Source of the DNA: Coenobita brevimanus | Taxonomy: Eukaryota > Arthropoda > Malacostraca > Decapoda > Coenobitidae | Direction of reading: 5' to 3' | Assembly: GCA_032717465.1 (NCBI GenBank) | Contig: CM064666.1 | Location: 3,291,001 to 3,355,000 of the forward strand | Length of the DNA stretch: 64,000 nucleotides | Shown: positions 9,327 to 20,799 of the stretch, piece by piece | Numbering within the stretch: position 1 is the stretch's first letter | How the letters are laid out: every line of letters begins with the position of its first letter | Position numbers and translations under genes: made by a program | The notes under the pieces: model-generated | Told to the model about the DNA's origin: nothing | Databases searched by the model: none | The model's input: the letters and a program-made list of their open reading frames with translations, nothing else

Positions 9327-10300
9327 ACTCTTATAAATTTTAGCTAACTGCTCATCGGTGAAAAAGTTACGGACTCTGTACAATAATCCAAGTTTCTTTG
9401 AGGCGGTTTTAGCAAGTGATCTGACATGAGAGGTCCAGCTGAGGGTACTGTTAAGCGAGACACCAAGAATTTCAATACTTTTGGAGATGGGAATATTAGT
9501 AGCACTGAAGGTAATGTACGAATCTGGCAATATCTGTCTATTAGTAAACTGTATATATTTAGTTTTACCAGCACTAAAAGAGACAAGGTTGTTTTGTCCC
9601 CATTCACTGATTGTAGCTAGATCTTGATTTATGGAGATGGCTGTACTGAGTTGAGAGGTAGAGCTATTAGACTTTGTAAATGGATGTCTGAGTGTGAATG
9701 AACTATGTAGTGTTGAGTCATCTGCATATGAGTGAACGGGATTGTGAGTGACAGATAAGAGATCATTAATATGAACCAGGAATAGGGTTGGCGCCAGAAC
9801 TGATCCCTGCGGCACGCCGGCGTTAATTGAGTGGAAATTCGAATATACATCATCTACTTTTACTCTTATTTTCCTGTCACTAAGATAAGAAGAAATCAGA
9901 GGAACAAAAGACGTTAGTCCATTGCAAGGAAGTTTGGACAGCAGGGAACGGTGCCATACTCTGTCGAAAGCTTTAGAGATATCAAGAGCTACTGCATGAG
10001 TTTCTCCAAAAAGATCAATTGATTGATGGAAGGTATGAGTTAAGAGATTGAGTATGTCAATGGTGGATCTTTCGTGGCGAAAACCGTATTGTCTATCACT
10101 AATTAAGTTGTTGGATTCAAGATGTTTAACAATATGCTTATTAATTAAAGTTTCAAATACCTTACCAAGAGAAGATGTGACAGCTATTGGTCTGTAATTG
10201 GAGGGGTCAGACGAACTTCCTTTCTTCGGAACTGGGTGGATATTGGCTTCTTTCCATGAATTTGGGAATAAAGATCTATGTATAATTTTTGTCTTTGATT
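9322..10300 (-). mobile_element. LINE family C, RT part upstream of the LTR insertion
   Basis: Minus-strand frames encode a CR1/Jockey-group reverse transcriptase. Upstream pieces (10,260-9,830) are compatible with NYRPIAV, YGFR and ALDISKAFDRVWH motifs. GVPQGSVLAPTLFLVHINDL follows near 9,820-9,765, and the catalytic box HSYADDSTLHSS is intact near 9,735-9,700. After EQLAKIYKSHV the frame is cut by the LTR element and continues at 3306. Similarity fades beyond ~10,300, so the copy is 5'-truncated. The coding region looks less decayed than family A, but without its 5' part it cannot be autonomous. Confidence 0.85.
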
Positions 10301-11036
10301 GCCATAGTCCCTTATGCTTTCTCTACGACGGTTTTCTCTTATGCACTCAGGTCCCTATGACCCATTCCCAGCTGAATAAATCCTCTGGAGTCTAATAAAA
10401 AAGTACTAGAGTTGTCACGATCATTGGAGGGTTAATATTTACAGCACGAACGCTCTCAGACACTTATAAATAGCTCACAGGTGAATAATAACATCTTGTA
10501 TTAGCTAGAATAAAATACCAGAGTTACTCTGAAGATGAGAGGGCCTCCGTGCCCTCTAGGGGTTGTAAAAGTAGTTGGGTAAAGTTTCACACAAGTTTCT
10601 GGGCTGGACAAGCATGACATTCCATTGGTCAGTCAGTGGTACTCGGACGATAAGAGGGTGAGGCTGCGTCGGCTCCGTCTCCTGATGTAAGTGTTAAATT
10701 TTACTGTTTTGATGTTTAATTTCGCTGTTTTTGCCATTAAGATGATTGAGATAGGACACAGAGGTATCTTGCTACCAACCAGGAAGTGACATAGGTCAAA
10801 TAGATCCAACAGATGAGGGCAATAGACGTCATTTTGCTGGTTAGGGGATGTGCAGGCTTCTCCTCTTGCTGCAAGTGTTGGGTTTTGCTGTTTTTGCCAT
10901 TAAGGTGACTAAATTAGGACACGGGAATATCTTACGGTCAGCCAGGAAGCGTTGTAGGCCAAAGAAATTGTAGAAAATAAGGGAAATGGATGTAATTTTA
11001 ATAGTCGTGTATCGTCACCTATAGCGATAGACCTAC
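10301..11036. other. Unassigned sequence with a partial direct duplication
   Basis: No coding similarity. A segment with GCTGTTTTTGCCATTAAG and following GGACAC...ATCTT...CCAGGAAG occurs twice (about 10,690-10,800 and 10,870-10,965; offset ~163 bp). TATAAATAG near 10,468 together with TGTCACGATC at about 10,416 hints at an old LTR fragment, but this is weak. Confidence 0.35.
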
Positions 11037-11205
11037 AGTAATTGTCTAGTTATCTATAGCCAGACGCCTTAATACCGTAGGGGGGGGGGCCACAAACAAA
11101 TCACTCCATGTTGCCCTGTCCCCTGCCACGATGCCCTTCCCCCAACTTATACCCGCTCTCTCGTATACCTCTCTACTCCATCCCAACCCCATCACTATGC
11201 TCATT
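11037..11205 (-). mobile_element. 3' end fragment of LINE family B
   Basis: Read on the minus strand it ends with the family terminus GGCGTCTGGCTATAGATA, preceded by a 3' UTR like that at 22.5 kb. It is truncated on its 5' side directly beside the MITE-like element. Confidence 0.7.
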
Positions 11206-11369
11206 TTACACTTACTTGGCCTAAAATTGCAATCTCTTCATCTCGAATGCTGAGTTGTAACTATGGAATGTTATGCTAGTCACGAAGAAGTGCTATATAA
11301 AAGATGCAACTAAGTCGAGTGAAACGAACTGCAAAAGCACGATAATTTGGGCCAAGTTAAGGTGAAAGG
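11206..11369. mobile_element. MITE-like element, copy 1
   Basis: About 165 bp with imperfect inverted ends: CACTTACTTGGCCTAAA on the left and GGGCCAAGTTAAGGTG on the right. The interior shares GCTAGTCACGAAGAAGTG with three other copies at 58.3, 60.7 and 61.2 kb. It has no coding capacity. I could not confirm a target-site duplication, so the superfamily is unknown. Confidence 0.6.
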
Positions 11370-11419
11370 AGTAGAGTACAGAATCCTCCTTGATAATATA
11401 AAAGTTTCCAGATTAAAAA

Positions 11420-11427
11420 GAACTAGA

Positions 11428-11467
<40 letters not shown>

Positions 11468-11535
11468 ATAATCAATCATCAATCACCAATCAATCATTAA
11501 CCAATCATCAATCAATCATCAATCAATCATCAATC

Positions 11536-11579
<44 letters not shown>

Positions 11580-11711
11580 TCACCACAGCACCTTCACCAC
11601 CACCACCCCCACATCCAACATAATAGCCATCATCATCATCATCATCATCATCATCATATCATCATCATCATATCATCATCATCATCATCATCATCGTCAT
11701 CATCTTCATCG

Positions 11712-11758
<47 letters not shown>

Positions 11759-11865
11759 TATCTACTACTACAATCTACTGCCAGACGCCATCATCATCAT
11801 CATCTATCTACTACTACTATCTACTGCCAGACGCCTCAGTCATCATCATCATCATCATCATTAAA
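11420..11865. repeat. (ATC)n microsatellite with embedded short repeats
   Basis: Long (ATC)n tracts broken by AATCAATC runs. Two copies of a CTACTGCCAGACGCC segment (near 11,778 and 11,822) resemble the minus-strand terminus of LINE B (TATAGCCAGACGCC). Confidence 0.85.
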
Positions 11866-11909
11866 TTTTTGCATACCTTCACTCTTACAAAAATGCAGAC
11901 AGTTTGAGT

Positions 11910-12345
11910 TACACACTGGTATACGCACACAGTAAATACGCACAGAGAGCACGCACACAAGTACTCACACACTGAGAACGCACAAAGTAAATGCGCACAC
12001 AGCACGCACACAAGTACGCACACAATAAACACGAACTCATTGAATACGCACACACTGAACACGCACACACTCAACACGCACACACTGTACACGCACACAC
12101 TGTACATGCGCTCAGTAAACATGCACACACTGAACACGTACAACCTGAACATGCACACACTGAACACGCACAGTTTGACTAAGTACACACTGAACACGCA
12201 CACACTGGACACACACAATTTGACCACGTACACACTTAGCACGTACACACTGATACACGCACACACCGATGCACGCACACGCTTCGGCATGTACGCGTTA
12301 TAAACGCGTACATGGAGCAGGCACACACCAATGCACGCACGTATT
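11910..12345. repeat. Minisatellite, ~15-bp ACGCACACACTGAAC unit
   Basis: Imperfect copies of ACGCACACACTGAAC and close variants. Open frames on both strands across it are repeat artefacts. Confidence 0.8.
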
Positions 12346-12359
12346 CATTCACGCAAACT

Positions 12360-14040
12360 GATACAAGCACTGATCAACGAACACTAATACACGCACAAAC
12401 TGATACAAACAGGCGCTGATACACACAGGCACTGATACACACAGGCACAGATACACACAGGCGTACACACAGGCGTACACACAGGCGTACACACAGGCAC
12501 TGATACACACAGGCACTGATACACACAGGCACTGATATACACTGGCACTGATACACACAGGCGTACACACAGGCGCTGATACACACAAGCACTGATACAC
12601 ACAGGCACTGATACACACAGGCGTACACACAGGCACTGATACACACAGGCGTACACACAGGCACTGATACACACAGGCACTGATACACACAGGCGTACAC
12701 ACAGGCGCAGATACACACAGGCGCTGATACACACAGGCGCTGATACACACAGGCACTGATACACACAGGCGTACACACAGGCTCAGATACACACAGGCGC
12801 AGATACACACAGGCGCTGATACACACAGGAGCTGATACACACAGGCACTGATACACACAGGCACTGATATACACTGGCACAGATACACACAGGCGTACAC
12901 ACAGGCACTGATACACACAGGCAATGATACACACAGGCACTGATACACACAGGCGTACACACAGGGACTGATACACACAGGCACTGATACACACAGGCAC
13001 TGATACACACTGGCACTGATATACATTGGCACTGATACACACAGGCGTACACACAGGCACTGATACACACAGGCAATGATACACACAGGCACTGATACAC
13101 ACAGGCGTACACACAGGGACTGATACACACGGGCACTGATACACACAGGCACTGATACACACAGGCGTACACACAGGCGCTGATACACACAGGCACTGAT
13201 ACACACAGCCACTGATACACACTGGCACTGATACACACAGGCGTACACACAGGCACTGATACACACAGGCACTGTTACACACAGGCACTGATACACACAG
13301 GCACTGATACACACAGGCGTACACACAGGCACTGATACACACAGGCGTACACACAGGCACTGATACACACAGGCACTGATACACACAGGCACTGATACAC
13401 ACAGGCCTACACACAGGCGCTGATACACACAAGCGTACACACAGGCACTGATACACACAGGCTCTGATATACACAAGCACTGGTACACACAGTCGTACAC
13501 ACAGTCGTACACACAGGCGCTGATACACACAGGCGTACACACAGGCGCTGATACACACAGACGTACACACAGGCGTACACAGACACTGATACACACAGGC
13601 ACTGATACATACAGGCACTGATACATACAGGCACTGATACATACAGGCACTGATACACACAGACGTACACACAGGCACTGATACACACAGGCACTGATAC
13701 ACACAGGCGAACACACAGGCGTACACACAGGCACTGATACACACAGGCGCTGATACACACAGGCACTGATACACACAGGCACTGATACACACAGGCACTG
13801 ATACACACAGGCGAACACACAGGCGTACACACAGGCACTGATACACACAGGCGCTGATACACACAGGCACTGATACACACAGGCACTGATACACACAGGC
13901 ACTGATACACACAGGCGTACACACAGGCACTGATACACACAGGCACTGATACACACAGGCACTGATACACACAGGCGTACACACAGGCGCAGATACACAC
14001 AGGCGCTGATACACTCAGGCACTGATACACGCACATTCGG
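12360..14040. repeat. Composite minisatellite of 16-bp and 12-bp units
   Basis: Built mainly from AGGCACTGATACACAC (16 bp), its variant AGGCGCTGATACACAC and AGGCGTACACAC (12 bp), mixed in changing order. Longer blocks are themselves repeated: a ~104-bp block (marked by GGCGAACACAC at ~13,706 and ~13,810) and a ~150-bp block (marked by GGCAATGATAC at ~12,920 and ~13,072). Minus-strand frames of up to 666 codons across it only reflect a lack of stops. Confidence 0.92.
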
Positions 14041-14045
14041 ATACG

Positions 14046-14258
<213 letters not shown>

Positions 14259-14489
14259 GGGGGTGAGGGGCATGAGGTAAGTCAGGCAGGGAGGTGGAGG
14301 GTAGATTGCTGTTGTTCGTGTTCGTCCTCCAAATTCCCCTATTCGTCAACGCAATAGGATGGCCGGGGATACTGTAGAGATGGAAGGCAAAAGTGGCAGG
14401 AGATAAATTATATAAAATGGTGATCCCTGAACCTCACCTGTATCGAATCGTTAGTGTCGTATCTTTATAAAGGATCAAACATGTTTGCA

Positions 14490-14800
14490 TGCGTCGTCGG
14501 CCTTGATCACCTAATGGTGGCTCTCCACACTGCACGATCTTATGCAGCCTCCCTATTCACTCCCTTATCCCTGAGGTCACACACTATGGCTCCGTCCCAG
14601 GTCTTTTCCGGTCTGCCTTTAGCAACCCTACCTTCGACGTTCACACCTCTCTCTCCTCACCCAATTGTCATCCTCCATCCTCTCCACATGTCCAAACCAT
14701 CTCAATGTATCTCTCCTCATCACAACAATACTCTTTTGTCCTATCCCTCCTCTTACCTCGTCAATAGTAAACCTAACCCCCCCCCCCACTCCCGGGCCTA
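14490..14800 (-). mobile_element. LINE family B fragment
   Basis: The minus strand carries the family C-terminal and 3' UTR region. The plus-strand stretch around 14,680-14,705 (CACATGTCCAAACCATCTC) is the reverse complement of the coding for RWFGHVERM. It is diverged, and the terminal GGCGTCTGGC motif is not clear here. Confidence 0.55.
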
Positions 14801-15795
14801 GCATTTAAGTAAGAACTACACGTCCATCTAATCATTGTTATTTTTGTGCGAAATGTGTTGACTACGTAAACCGTGGCTAGGTGAAGATTCGTATATTCCC
14901 ATGAACAAGAGTGACATCATTCTTATTTTATTCTTATTGTTATTCAGCCATTTTATTCAGCTTACGAGCAGCCTCTCGTACTAAAGATTTTATTAGTACT
15001 GTATCTGACTCCTTCAGTTTGAAAAGTGCACTCTAAGCTGAATGAAATCATTAGGCTGTTGCAAGAATAAAATGAACGACGTTTCCTGGCTGAATGGGTT
15101 AGCACTAACATGATCATTTGCCTCGACATTATCCGATTTATTCACCTTCTCGATGACTGACTGAAATTTTGGCAGTCATGGTCGGTGACACTATGGGGCT
15201 TTGACCATAATGGCTTTTAGGTTGGCTCTCATGACTGTACCGTTCACATATTTGCATAAAGATTGTGATTTACACCCTTCCTTGATCAGGGCATGCGTTC
15301 TGACGTTGTGCGTTGTGTGAACTACGGGGGGAGGGGGTGAAGATTGTCTGTACTCCTTCCCCCCCAACAAATTAGTTAAAAGAAATAATGCGTGTATTCT
15401 AGTGGATGACATGGATGTGGACGTATTATAGCTACATATTTACAAGGTACAGCAATTCCACTATGACATGAGCTGTTGACAATGCTGGTGCTCTTGGGTC
15501 TAAAGAAGCTATTTTCTCGGTGACAATCCCTACTAAAAAATGAGTTAATTATTCACACACCCGTCCGGCAAGGGAGATACAATAATCCTGGTTAACAGCT
15601 GTTTATTTCGAAGGTGCCCTGAGATTTATGAAAAGTCCCAAACACTCCTTGCTAATTAAACAGCCGATGGAAAATATGTTAAATATCATTGTTAAATTTG
15701 CCAACATTTACAAACAACCACACTGATATATTTCCAGAGGAAGATTTTTGTGTTTTGGCGTCGTAGCAGTGGCTAATTGTACACACCATTTCTAC
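14801..15795. other. Unassigned intergenic sequence
   Basis: Mixed-composition sequence with no repeat structure, RNA or coding similarity that I recognise. The short frame at 15,412-15,191 (minus strand) lacks family features. Confidence 0.35.
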
Positions 15796-15799
15796 ACTC

Positions 15800-16135
15800 C
15801 AACCTCCTCTATGCCTGCTACTCCAGTCCCTCTTCCCTACCCCCTCACCTCTTCCCTCTACCCCCTCCCCACTTCCCTCTACCCCCTCCCCACTTCCCTC
15901 TATCCCCCACCCCACTTCCCTCTATCCCCCACCCCACTTCCCTCTATCCCCCACCCCACTTCCCTCTATCTCACACCCCACTTCCCTCTATCCCCCTCCC
16001 CACTTCCCTCTACCCCCTCCCCACTTCCCTCTATCCCCCCCCACTTCCCTCTATCCCCCTCCCCTCTTCCCTCTATCCCCCTCCCCTCTTCCTTCTACCC
16101 CCCCCCATCTCCCTGCCACCAGTCAAACCTCCCCT
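15800..16135. repeat. C-rich minisatellite, ~20-22-bp unit
   Basis: Repeats of CTCTATCCCCCACCCCACTTC with small length variants. The G-rich complementary strand has several G-runs and could form quadruplexes. Confidence 0.88.
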
Positions 16136-16433
16136 ACCCTCACACCTCTGCTCTCCACCTCAGTTTGAATTTTTCCATTGACACGAGGAAAGAAGAGGAT
16201 TTTCGCATGACCAAGCAGGCAGAGGATATTTACACGCCCAGGCAAGCAAAGGATAGTCACACCGACACGACAGACGACAGGAGTGGGAAATAACAGCTTT
16301 CTTCACTAGTAAAAGGTATTGGCACCATTTTTAAATATTTTTGAAATCTGAAATATTTTTTTCTGAGCTTTTCTCACATCGTACACTTAGTCATGGATTT
16401 TCTTTGTTGTTAAAACATGTTTCAGTGATTTTC

Positions 16434-16721
<288 letters not shown>

Positions 16722-16749
16722 GATAAATTTTGCACGAGAGCACTGATAG

Positions 16750-16960
16750 CTATGTGGTGGTTGTGATGGTGGTGATCGGTGTTGGTGGTGGTGGTGTGTG
16801 GTTGATGGTGGTGGTAGTACGTGGTGGAGGTGGTGGTGGTAGTACGTGGTGGAGGTGGTGGTGATAGTGTTATGCTTGTGGTGGTATGGTGACGGAGTGT
16901 TGTTTTGATGGAGTGTGGTTGTGGTGGTGGTGGTAGTGTGGGTGTGGTGGATATAGTAAG
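16750..16960. repeat. GTG-rich imperfect repeat
   Basis: Irregular GTG/GGT trinucleotides with a duplicated AGTACGTGGTGGAGGTGGTGG segment near 16,816-16,860. Confidence 0.7.
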
Positions 16961-17116
16961 ATTGTGAAGATCCTAAACTCCTAAAGGCAGGAAGGATGTG
17001 TGGAATGGGAAGGAATTGGGTGAAAAGTTGGGGTTAAAAGACATTGACGTAAATTTGCAATATAATGTTGGTGTTATGGAAAATAAATCTCAGGGAAAAG
17101 TGCTGCTAAGCCTGCT

Positions 17117-17465
17117 ATGCCACCCAGAATACGGGACATAGGCTCAACTGTAGCATATAGTGCGTACTTTGGCCTAATTGATATTTGCTCCACAGAAAAC
17201 GCCGGAAACGCCGAAGGACGAGATGTCAACCCTGGCCAGCGAGATGGCAGCTGCAGGCGAGGGGGAACGCGAATCTATTGCCTCAGAAGACAAGGTTGCA
17301 ACCTCAGAAGACGAGATGGCAACCTCAGAAGAAGGGATGGCAGCTACGGAAGAAAAGGCAGCTATAGACGACGAGATGGCCGCTCGAGAACATGGCAAGA
17401 CCTGCAGAGGAACTGGTGCTGCCAAGAAGCCATCTGCATGTGTTGTAGCTTGTATTGATAGGTGA
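17117..17465 (+). CDS. Small low-complexity open frame, unassigned
   Basis: Overlapping plus-strand frames span a GC-richer patch with a ~24-bp internal repeat (GAAGACGAGATGGCAACCTC type). One frame (17,178-17,465) would give a 95-residue acidic Ala/Glu protein with repeated SEDEMATSEEG; another is Arg-rich. All three frames and the reverse strand are partly open because of the repeat, so coding is doubtful. I do not recognise a family. Another CpG-rich patch follows at 17,570-17,665. Confidence 0.15.
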
Positions 17466-18419
17466 TGTGGTAGGGAGGGTAGCAGCAGCTGTGGCGGCAC
17501 CTGTATAGGGTTACTCTGGTAGGCATTGCATTCCTTAGGCACCCTTAATGTTCCTGTATTTCCCCGGGCGATGCAGAGACGGCTGCGAGGGAGAGACGAG
17601 ACGACCGAGAGCCCAGGGGAGACCGGAGAGCCTGCTGGGAGATCGGAGCGCCGGACAGGACAGGTGACAGGTTGTATTTTTCTTTGTATTTTCCTTTAGG
17701 GTGTGATTGTTTGTGCGTGAGTTTTTTTTTTTTCTTTTTTTTTTTTGTGTGTGTGTGTGTGTTTAGTTCCCAGCATACTAGGCTGGGTGTGGCAGGTAGG
17801 TGGGTTTGGGGAGGGAGGTGGGGTGGGGGGAGGCGGGAAAGGGGGGACTTCTTCCACTTCCATCTTCCTCTCCGTCTGTCCTGTCTGCCTGTCCTCAGCG
17901 CAGCCGAACGTGCTGGGATGGTGTGTCTGTCTGTTAGTGTCTGTCTGCTTTAGTGCTTCTTTCTCTTCCCCACCTTTACTTTTTTATGCGCTTTTTCTTT
18001 TTCTGTCGTTCTAGAGTGAGCGTGATGGAGAGAGGGTAGAGGGGCGAGTAGGAGCGAGGGAGCGAGTTGGAGATAGACATAGGACCTACTACATAATACT
18101 AATTGCTAAAGGTATCTTGCCTGTATTTAACTAATATACTTTGATAATACTTTAAACATTTGCTCTAGTCCAGTACTTTTGTGATATACTTTGAGATATT
18201 TTGATATATAAAATCTTCTGCCAGAGTAACCTAACAGCTGCTGCCATTGCTACTTGTATACTTTGTAAATGTATTGTAATTGTAAACTCCTGTAAAACAT
18301 TAAAGATAATAAAAGAATCAGCTGTATATCATCTTTACTTTGCCCTTTATGGTATTACAAATGACTAAAATACAATATCACAGAAAAAGTAAACTATGCA
18401 AAGAAAGCATACAATGATA
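17466..18419. other. Unassigned region, possible exon or LTR-like tail
   Basis: A CpG-rich block (17,570-17,665) is followed by T-rich and GGGAGG-rich stretches, then AT-rich sequence with AATAAA at about 18,309-18,314. The layout could be an old LTR or a transcript 3' end. No matching second copy or coding motif is visible in the window. Confidence 0.25.
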
Positions 18420-18479
18420 TACTCTAGTTCCCAAAGACATGGAACAGAGTACACAGTAGACTCCAGCAAAAGTTAACTT

Positions 18480-18980
18480 GCTGGTATAAACTCTTGGGTA
18501 TAAAAACCCACAATTCAACTTTGACTTTACTGTATACCAGTTCCACGATCTCGAAAAATCCTAAGTCCAAACAACACTTCAATTTGGACTTAGGAATTTC
18601 TCGAGTGACTGGATCTGGTATAAGTCTTAAGGGCACCAAAACCCTTACTTCGGACTTAGACTTTATACCGACCAGAGAAGTGAGTATAAAGTCTAGGGAT
18701 ATAAAACCCCTACTTCAACTTAGAAACTTTATGACTGAAAGGGGGGGTTACACCTACCTTACCTTAAAAAACTCTACGGATGTAAAACTCCTATTTTAAG
18801 TTCGAAAATTTTGTTGTTTGATATAAAGTCTATGGATGAAAAACCCTTACTTCAACTTTAAAAATCTGAGTTGTGTAAAAACTCTACGGATATAAAACCC
18901 CCATTTCAACTTAAATATTTCTAGAGCTATTATATGTAAAATCTACGGATGCAAAACCCTTATTTCGGAGTTTGTGCAGA
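18480..18980. repeat. Degenerate ~60-70-bp tandem repeat
   Basis: Several diverged copies around TCTACGGATATAAAACCCC followed by TACTTCAACTTAGAA-like sequence (near 18,495, 18,627, 18,695, 18,772, 18,830, 18,882 and 18,940). Spacing varies and the copies are old. Confidence 0.7.
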
Positions 18981-19649
18981 CCCCTCCCCCAGGTACAGGA
19001 AAACCAGTACTTTGGTCAGCTATGGTTTATTGATGGGTAACTACAGTATTTGTACAAGACTGACTAGCTTCATTACTTAGTGCAATTAGCACTGCCTTGA
19101 CTAGCAGTAATAGCCTTATTTCGGCTGTTTATAATCCTCCAGTTATTTCCTCTGGTGCCTGCAGTTTATTCATGTTACTGCCAGACTGTTTTATATATAC
19201 TCTGGTGCTGAAGCTCCTGTACACTGGCCCTCCAGGTCATCTCGCTGGTTGGTAGTTTTCATAGTACTTCTTACCTTAGTGTTCTCCATTCAGGTTTTTT
19301 CCCATGTGTACTTAAGGTATCTTGATAAGGAAACCTGCAATGAGTGTACTGCAAACACACTGCATGTAAGTCTGACCAGCTCTTGTATCCAGTGTAGGTA
19401 ATGGTGTTCTTTACCCATGTCCTATTTCAGAGTAGATCCAGATACTCTTATGTATCCCTTCACTAGTGCTGTTATCAAAGCCTTCTTGCCATCCTGTCAG
19501 TGAAAGTTCCAAGTCTATTGTGCAGTCATGTTTACCCCTTCGTCAAAGTCCAAGTGAGGTACTGAAGTGGGTATACTGCACCTTTATCAAAGTTCATCAA
19601 GCCAGATCTAAAGACTATCATTCTCAAAGCAGCTAAGTTAAAATATCAA
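18981..19649. other. Unassigned intergenic sequence
   Basis: No open frame or repeat that I can support. T-rich mixed sequence. Confidence 0.35.
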
Positions 19650-20370
19650 GGCTTGAATGCCATTGGTAGTGCTAAGTTAATATGAATCCTTGAATGCCAT
19701 TGGTAGTGCTAAGTTAATATGAATCCTTGAATGCCATTGGTAGTGCTAAGTTAATATGAATCCTTGAATGCCATAGGTAGTGCTAAGTTAAAAGTATGAA
19801 GGCTCCAATGCCATATAGTGCTAAATTGATATGAAGGCTTGAATACTATAGGTAGTGCTAAGTTAATATGAAGGCTTGAATACCATAGGTAGTGCTCAGT
19901 TAATATGAAGGTTTGAATGCCATAGGTAGTGCTAAGTTAATATGAAGGCTTGAATGCCATAGGTAGTGCTAAGTTAAAAATATGAAAGCTTGAATGCCAG
20001 AGGTAGTGCTAAGTTAAATTATGAAGGCTTGAATGCCATAGGTAGTACTATGTTAAAAGTGTGAAGGCTTGAATGCCAGAGGTAGCGCTAAGTTAAAAGT
20101 ATGAAGGCTTGAATGCCATAGGTAGTACTGTGTTAGAAGTATGAAGGCTTGAATGCCATAGGTAGTGCTATGTTAAAAGTATGAAGGCTTGAATGCCATA
20201 GGTAGTGCTATGTTAAAAGTATGAAGGCTTGAATGCCATAGGTAGTGCTATGTTAAAAGTATGAAGGCTTGAATACAATAGGTAGTGCGAAGTTAAAAAC
20301 ATGAAGGCTTGAATGCCATAGGTAGTGCTAAGTTATATATATGAAGGCTTGATTGCCACAGGTAATGAAG
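19650..20370. repeat. ~37-41-bp minisatellite, ~18 copies
   Basis: Unit core CTTGAATGCCATAGGTAGTG followed by CTAAGTTA and a short variable spacer. Early copies (19,675-19,790) have a 37-bp period with AATCCTTG; later copies carry AAGGCTTG and an extra AAAGT, giving ~40 bp. This shows stepwise expansion of two subtypes. Confidence 0.92.
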
Positions 20371-20799
20371 GGAGGTGTGACTCACTGGGTACTGATGCAC
20401 TATCCTTTTGGTCCTACCCACCCCTATTTAGTAACCATTTGGTAGGTAAGGTCCAGGGATAATAGGTAAAGTATCTGGATCTCCTCTAATGGCTTGAATA
20501 AAATTACTATTATTTACTGCATGTGTATAGATAAGATGGTTAGTTACAGTCTTTGTGCATGGTTAAGTGTCCTATTCAGATTCAGTTTTCAAAGTAAAAC
20601 GTCAGTGGGAATTAAGCTTTGTGTCTGGATCCTAACTCTTCAGTTCATACCATATTGTTGTTTGTTGTCAGCCTAAGTAGGTATTTAACACCACCACTCC
20701 AGTCCTTTATTCCGGCAATCTTTACAAGGTATTTTCCTCTATAGGATAAAAAGCGTCAGCAACCGTAGTCCTAACTAGTTGGTTCATTATTTCCAAGTG
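20371..20799. other. Unassigned flank of LINE B
   Basis: No clear feature. The 5' limit of the LINE B copy lies near 20,790 but is not marked by a duplication that I can see. Confidence 0.35.

Noticed and set aside
15748..16293. Pro/Leu/Ser-rich 181-codon plus-strand frame
   Set aside because: Mostly translation of the C-rich 20-22-bp repeat, open in two frames.
19650..20370. CRISPR-like array of ~40-bp repeats
   Set aside because: Units are contiguous with no unique spacers, no cas genes are present, and the setting is eukaryotic.
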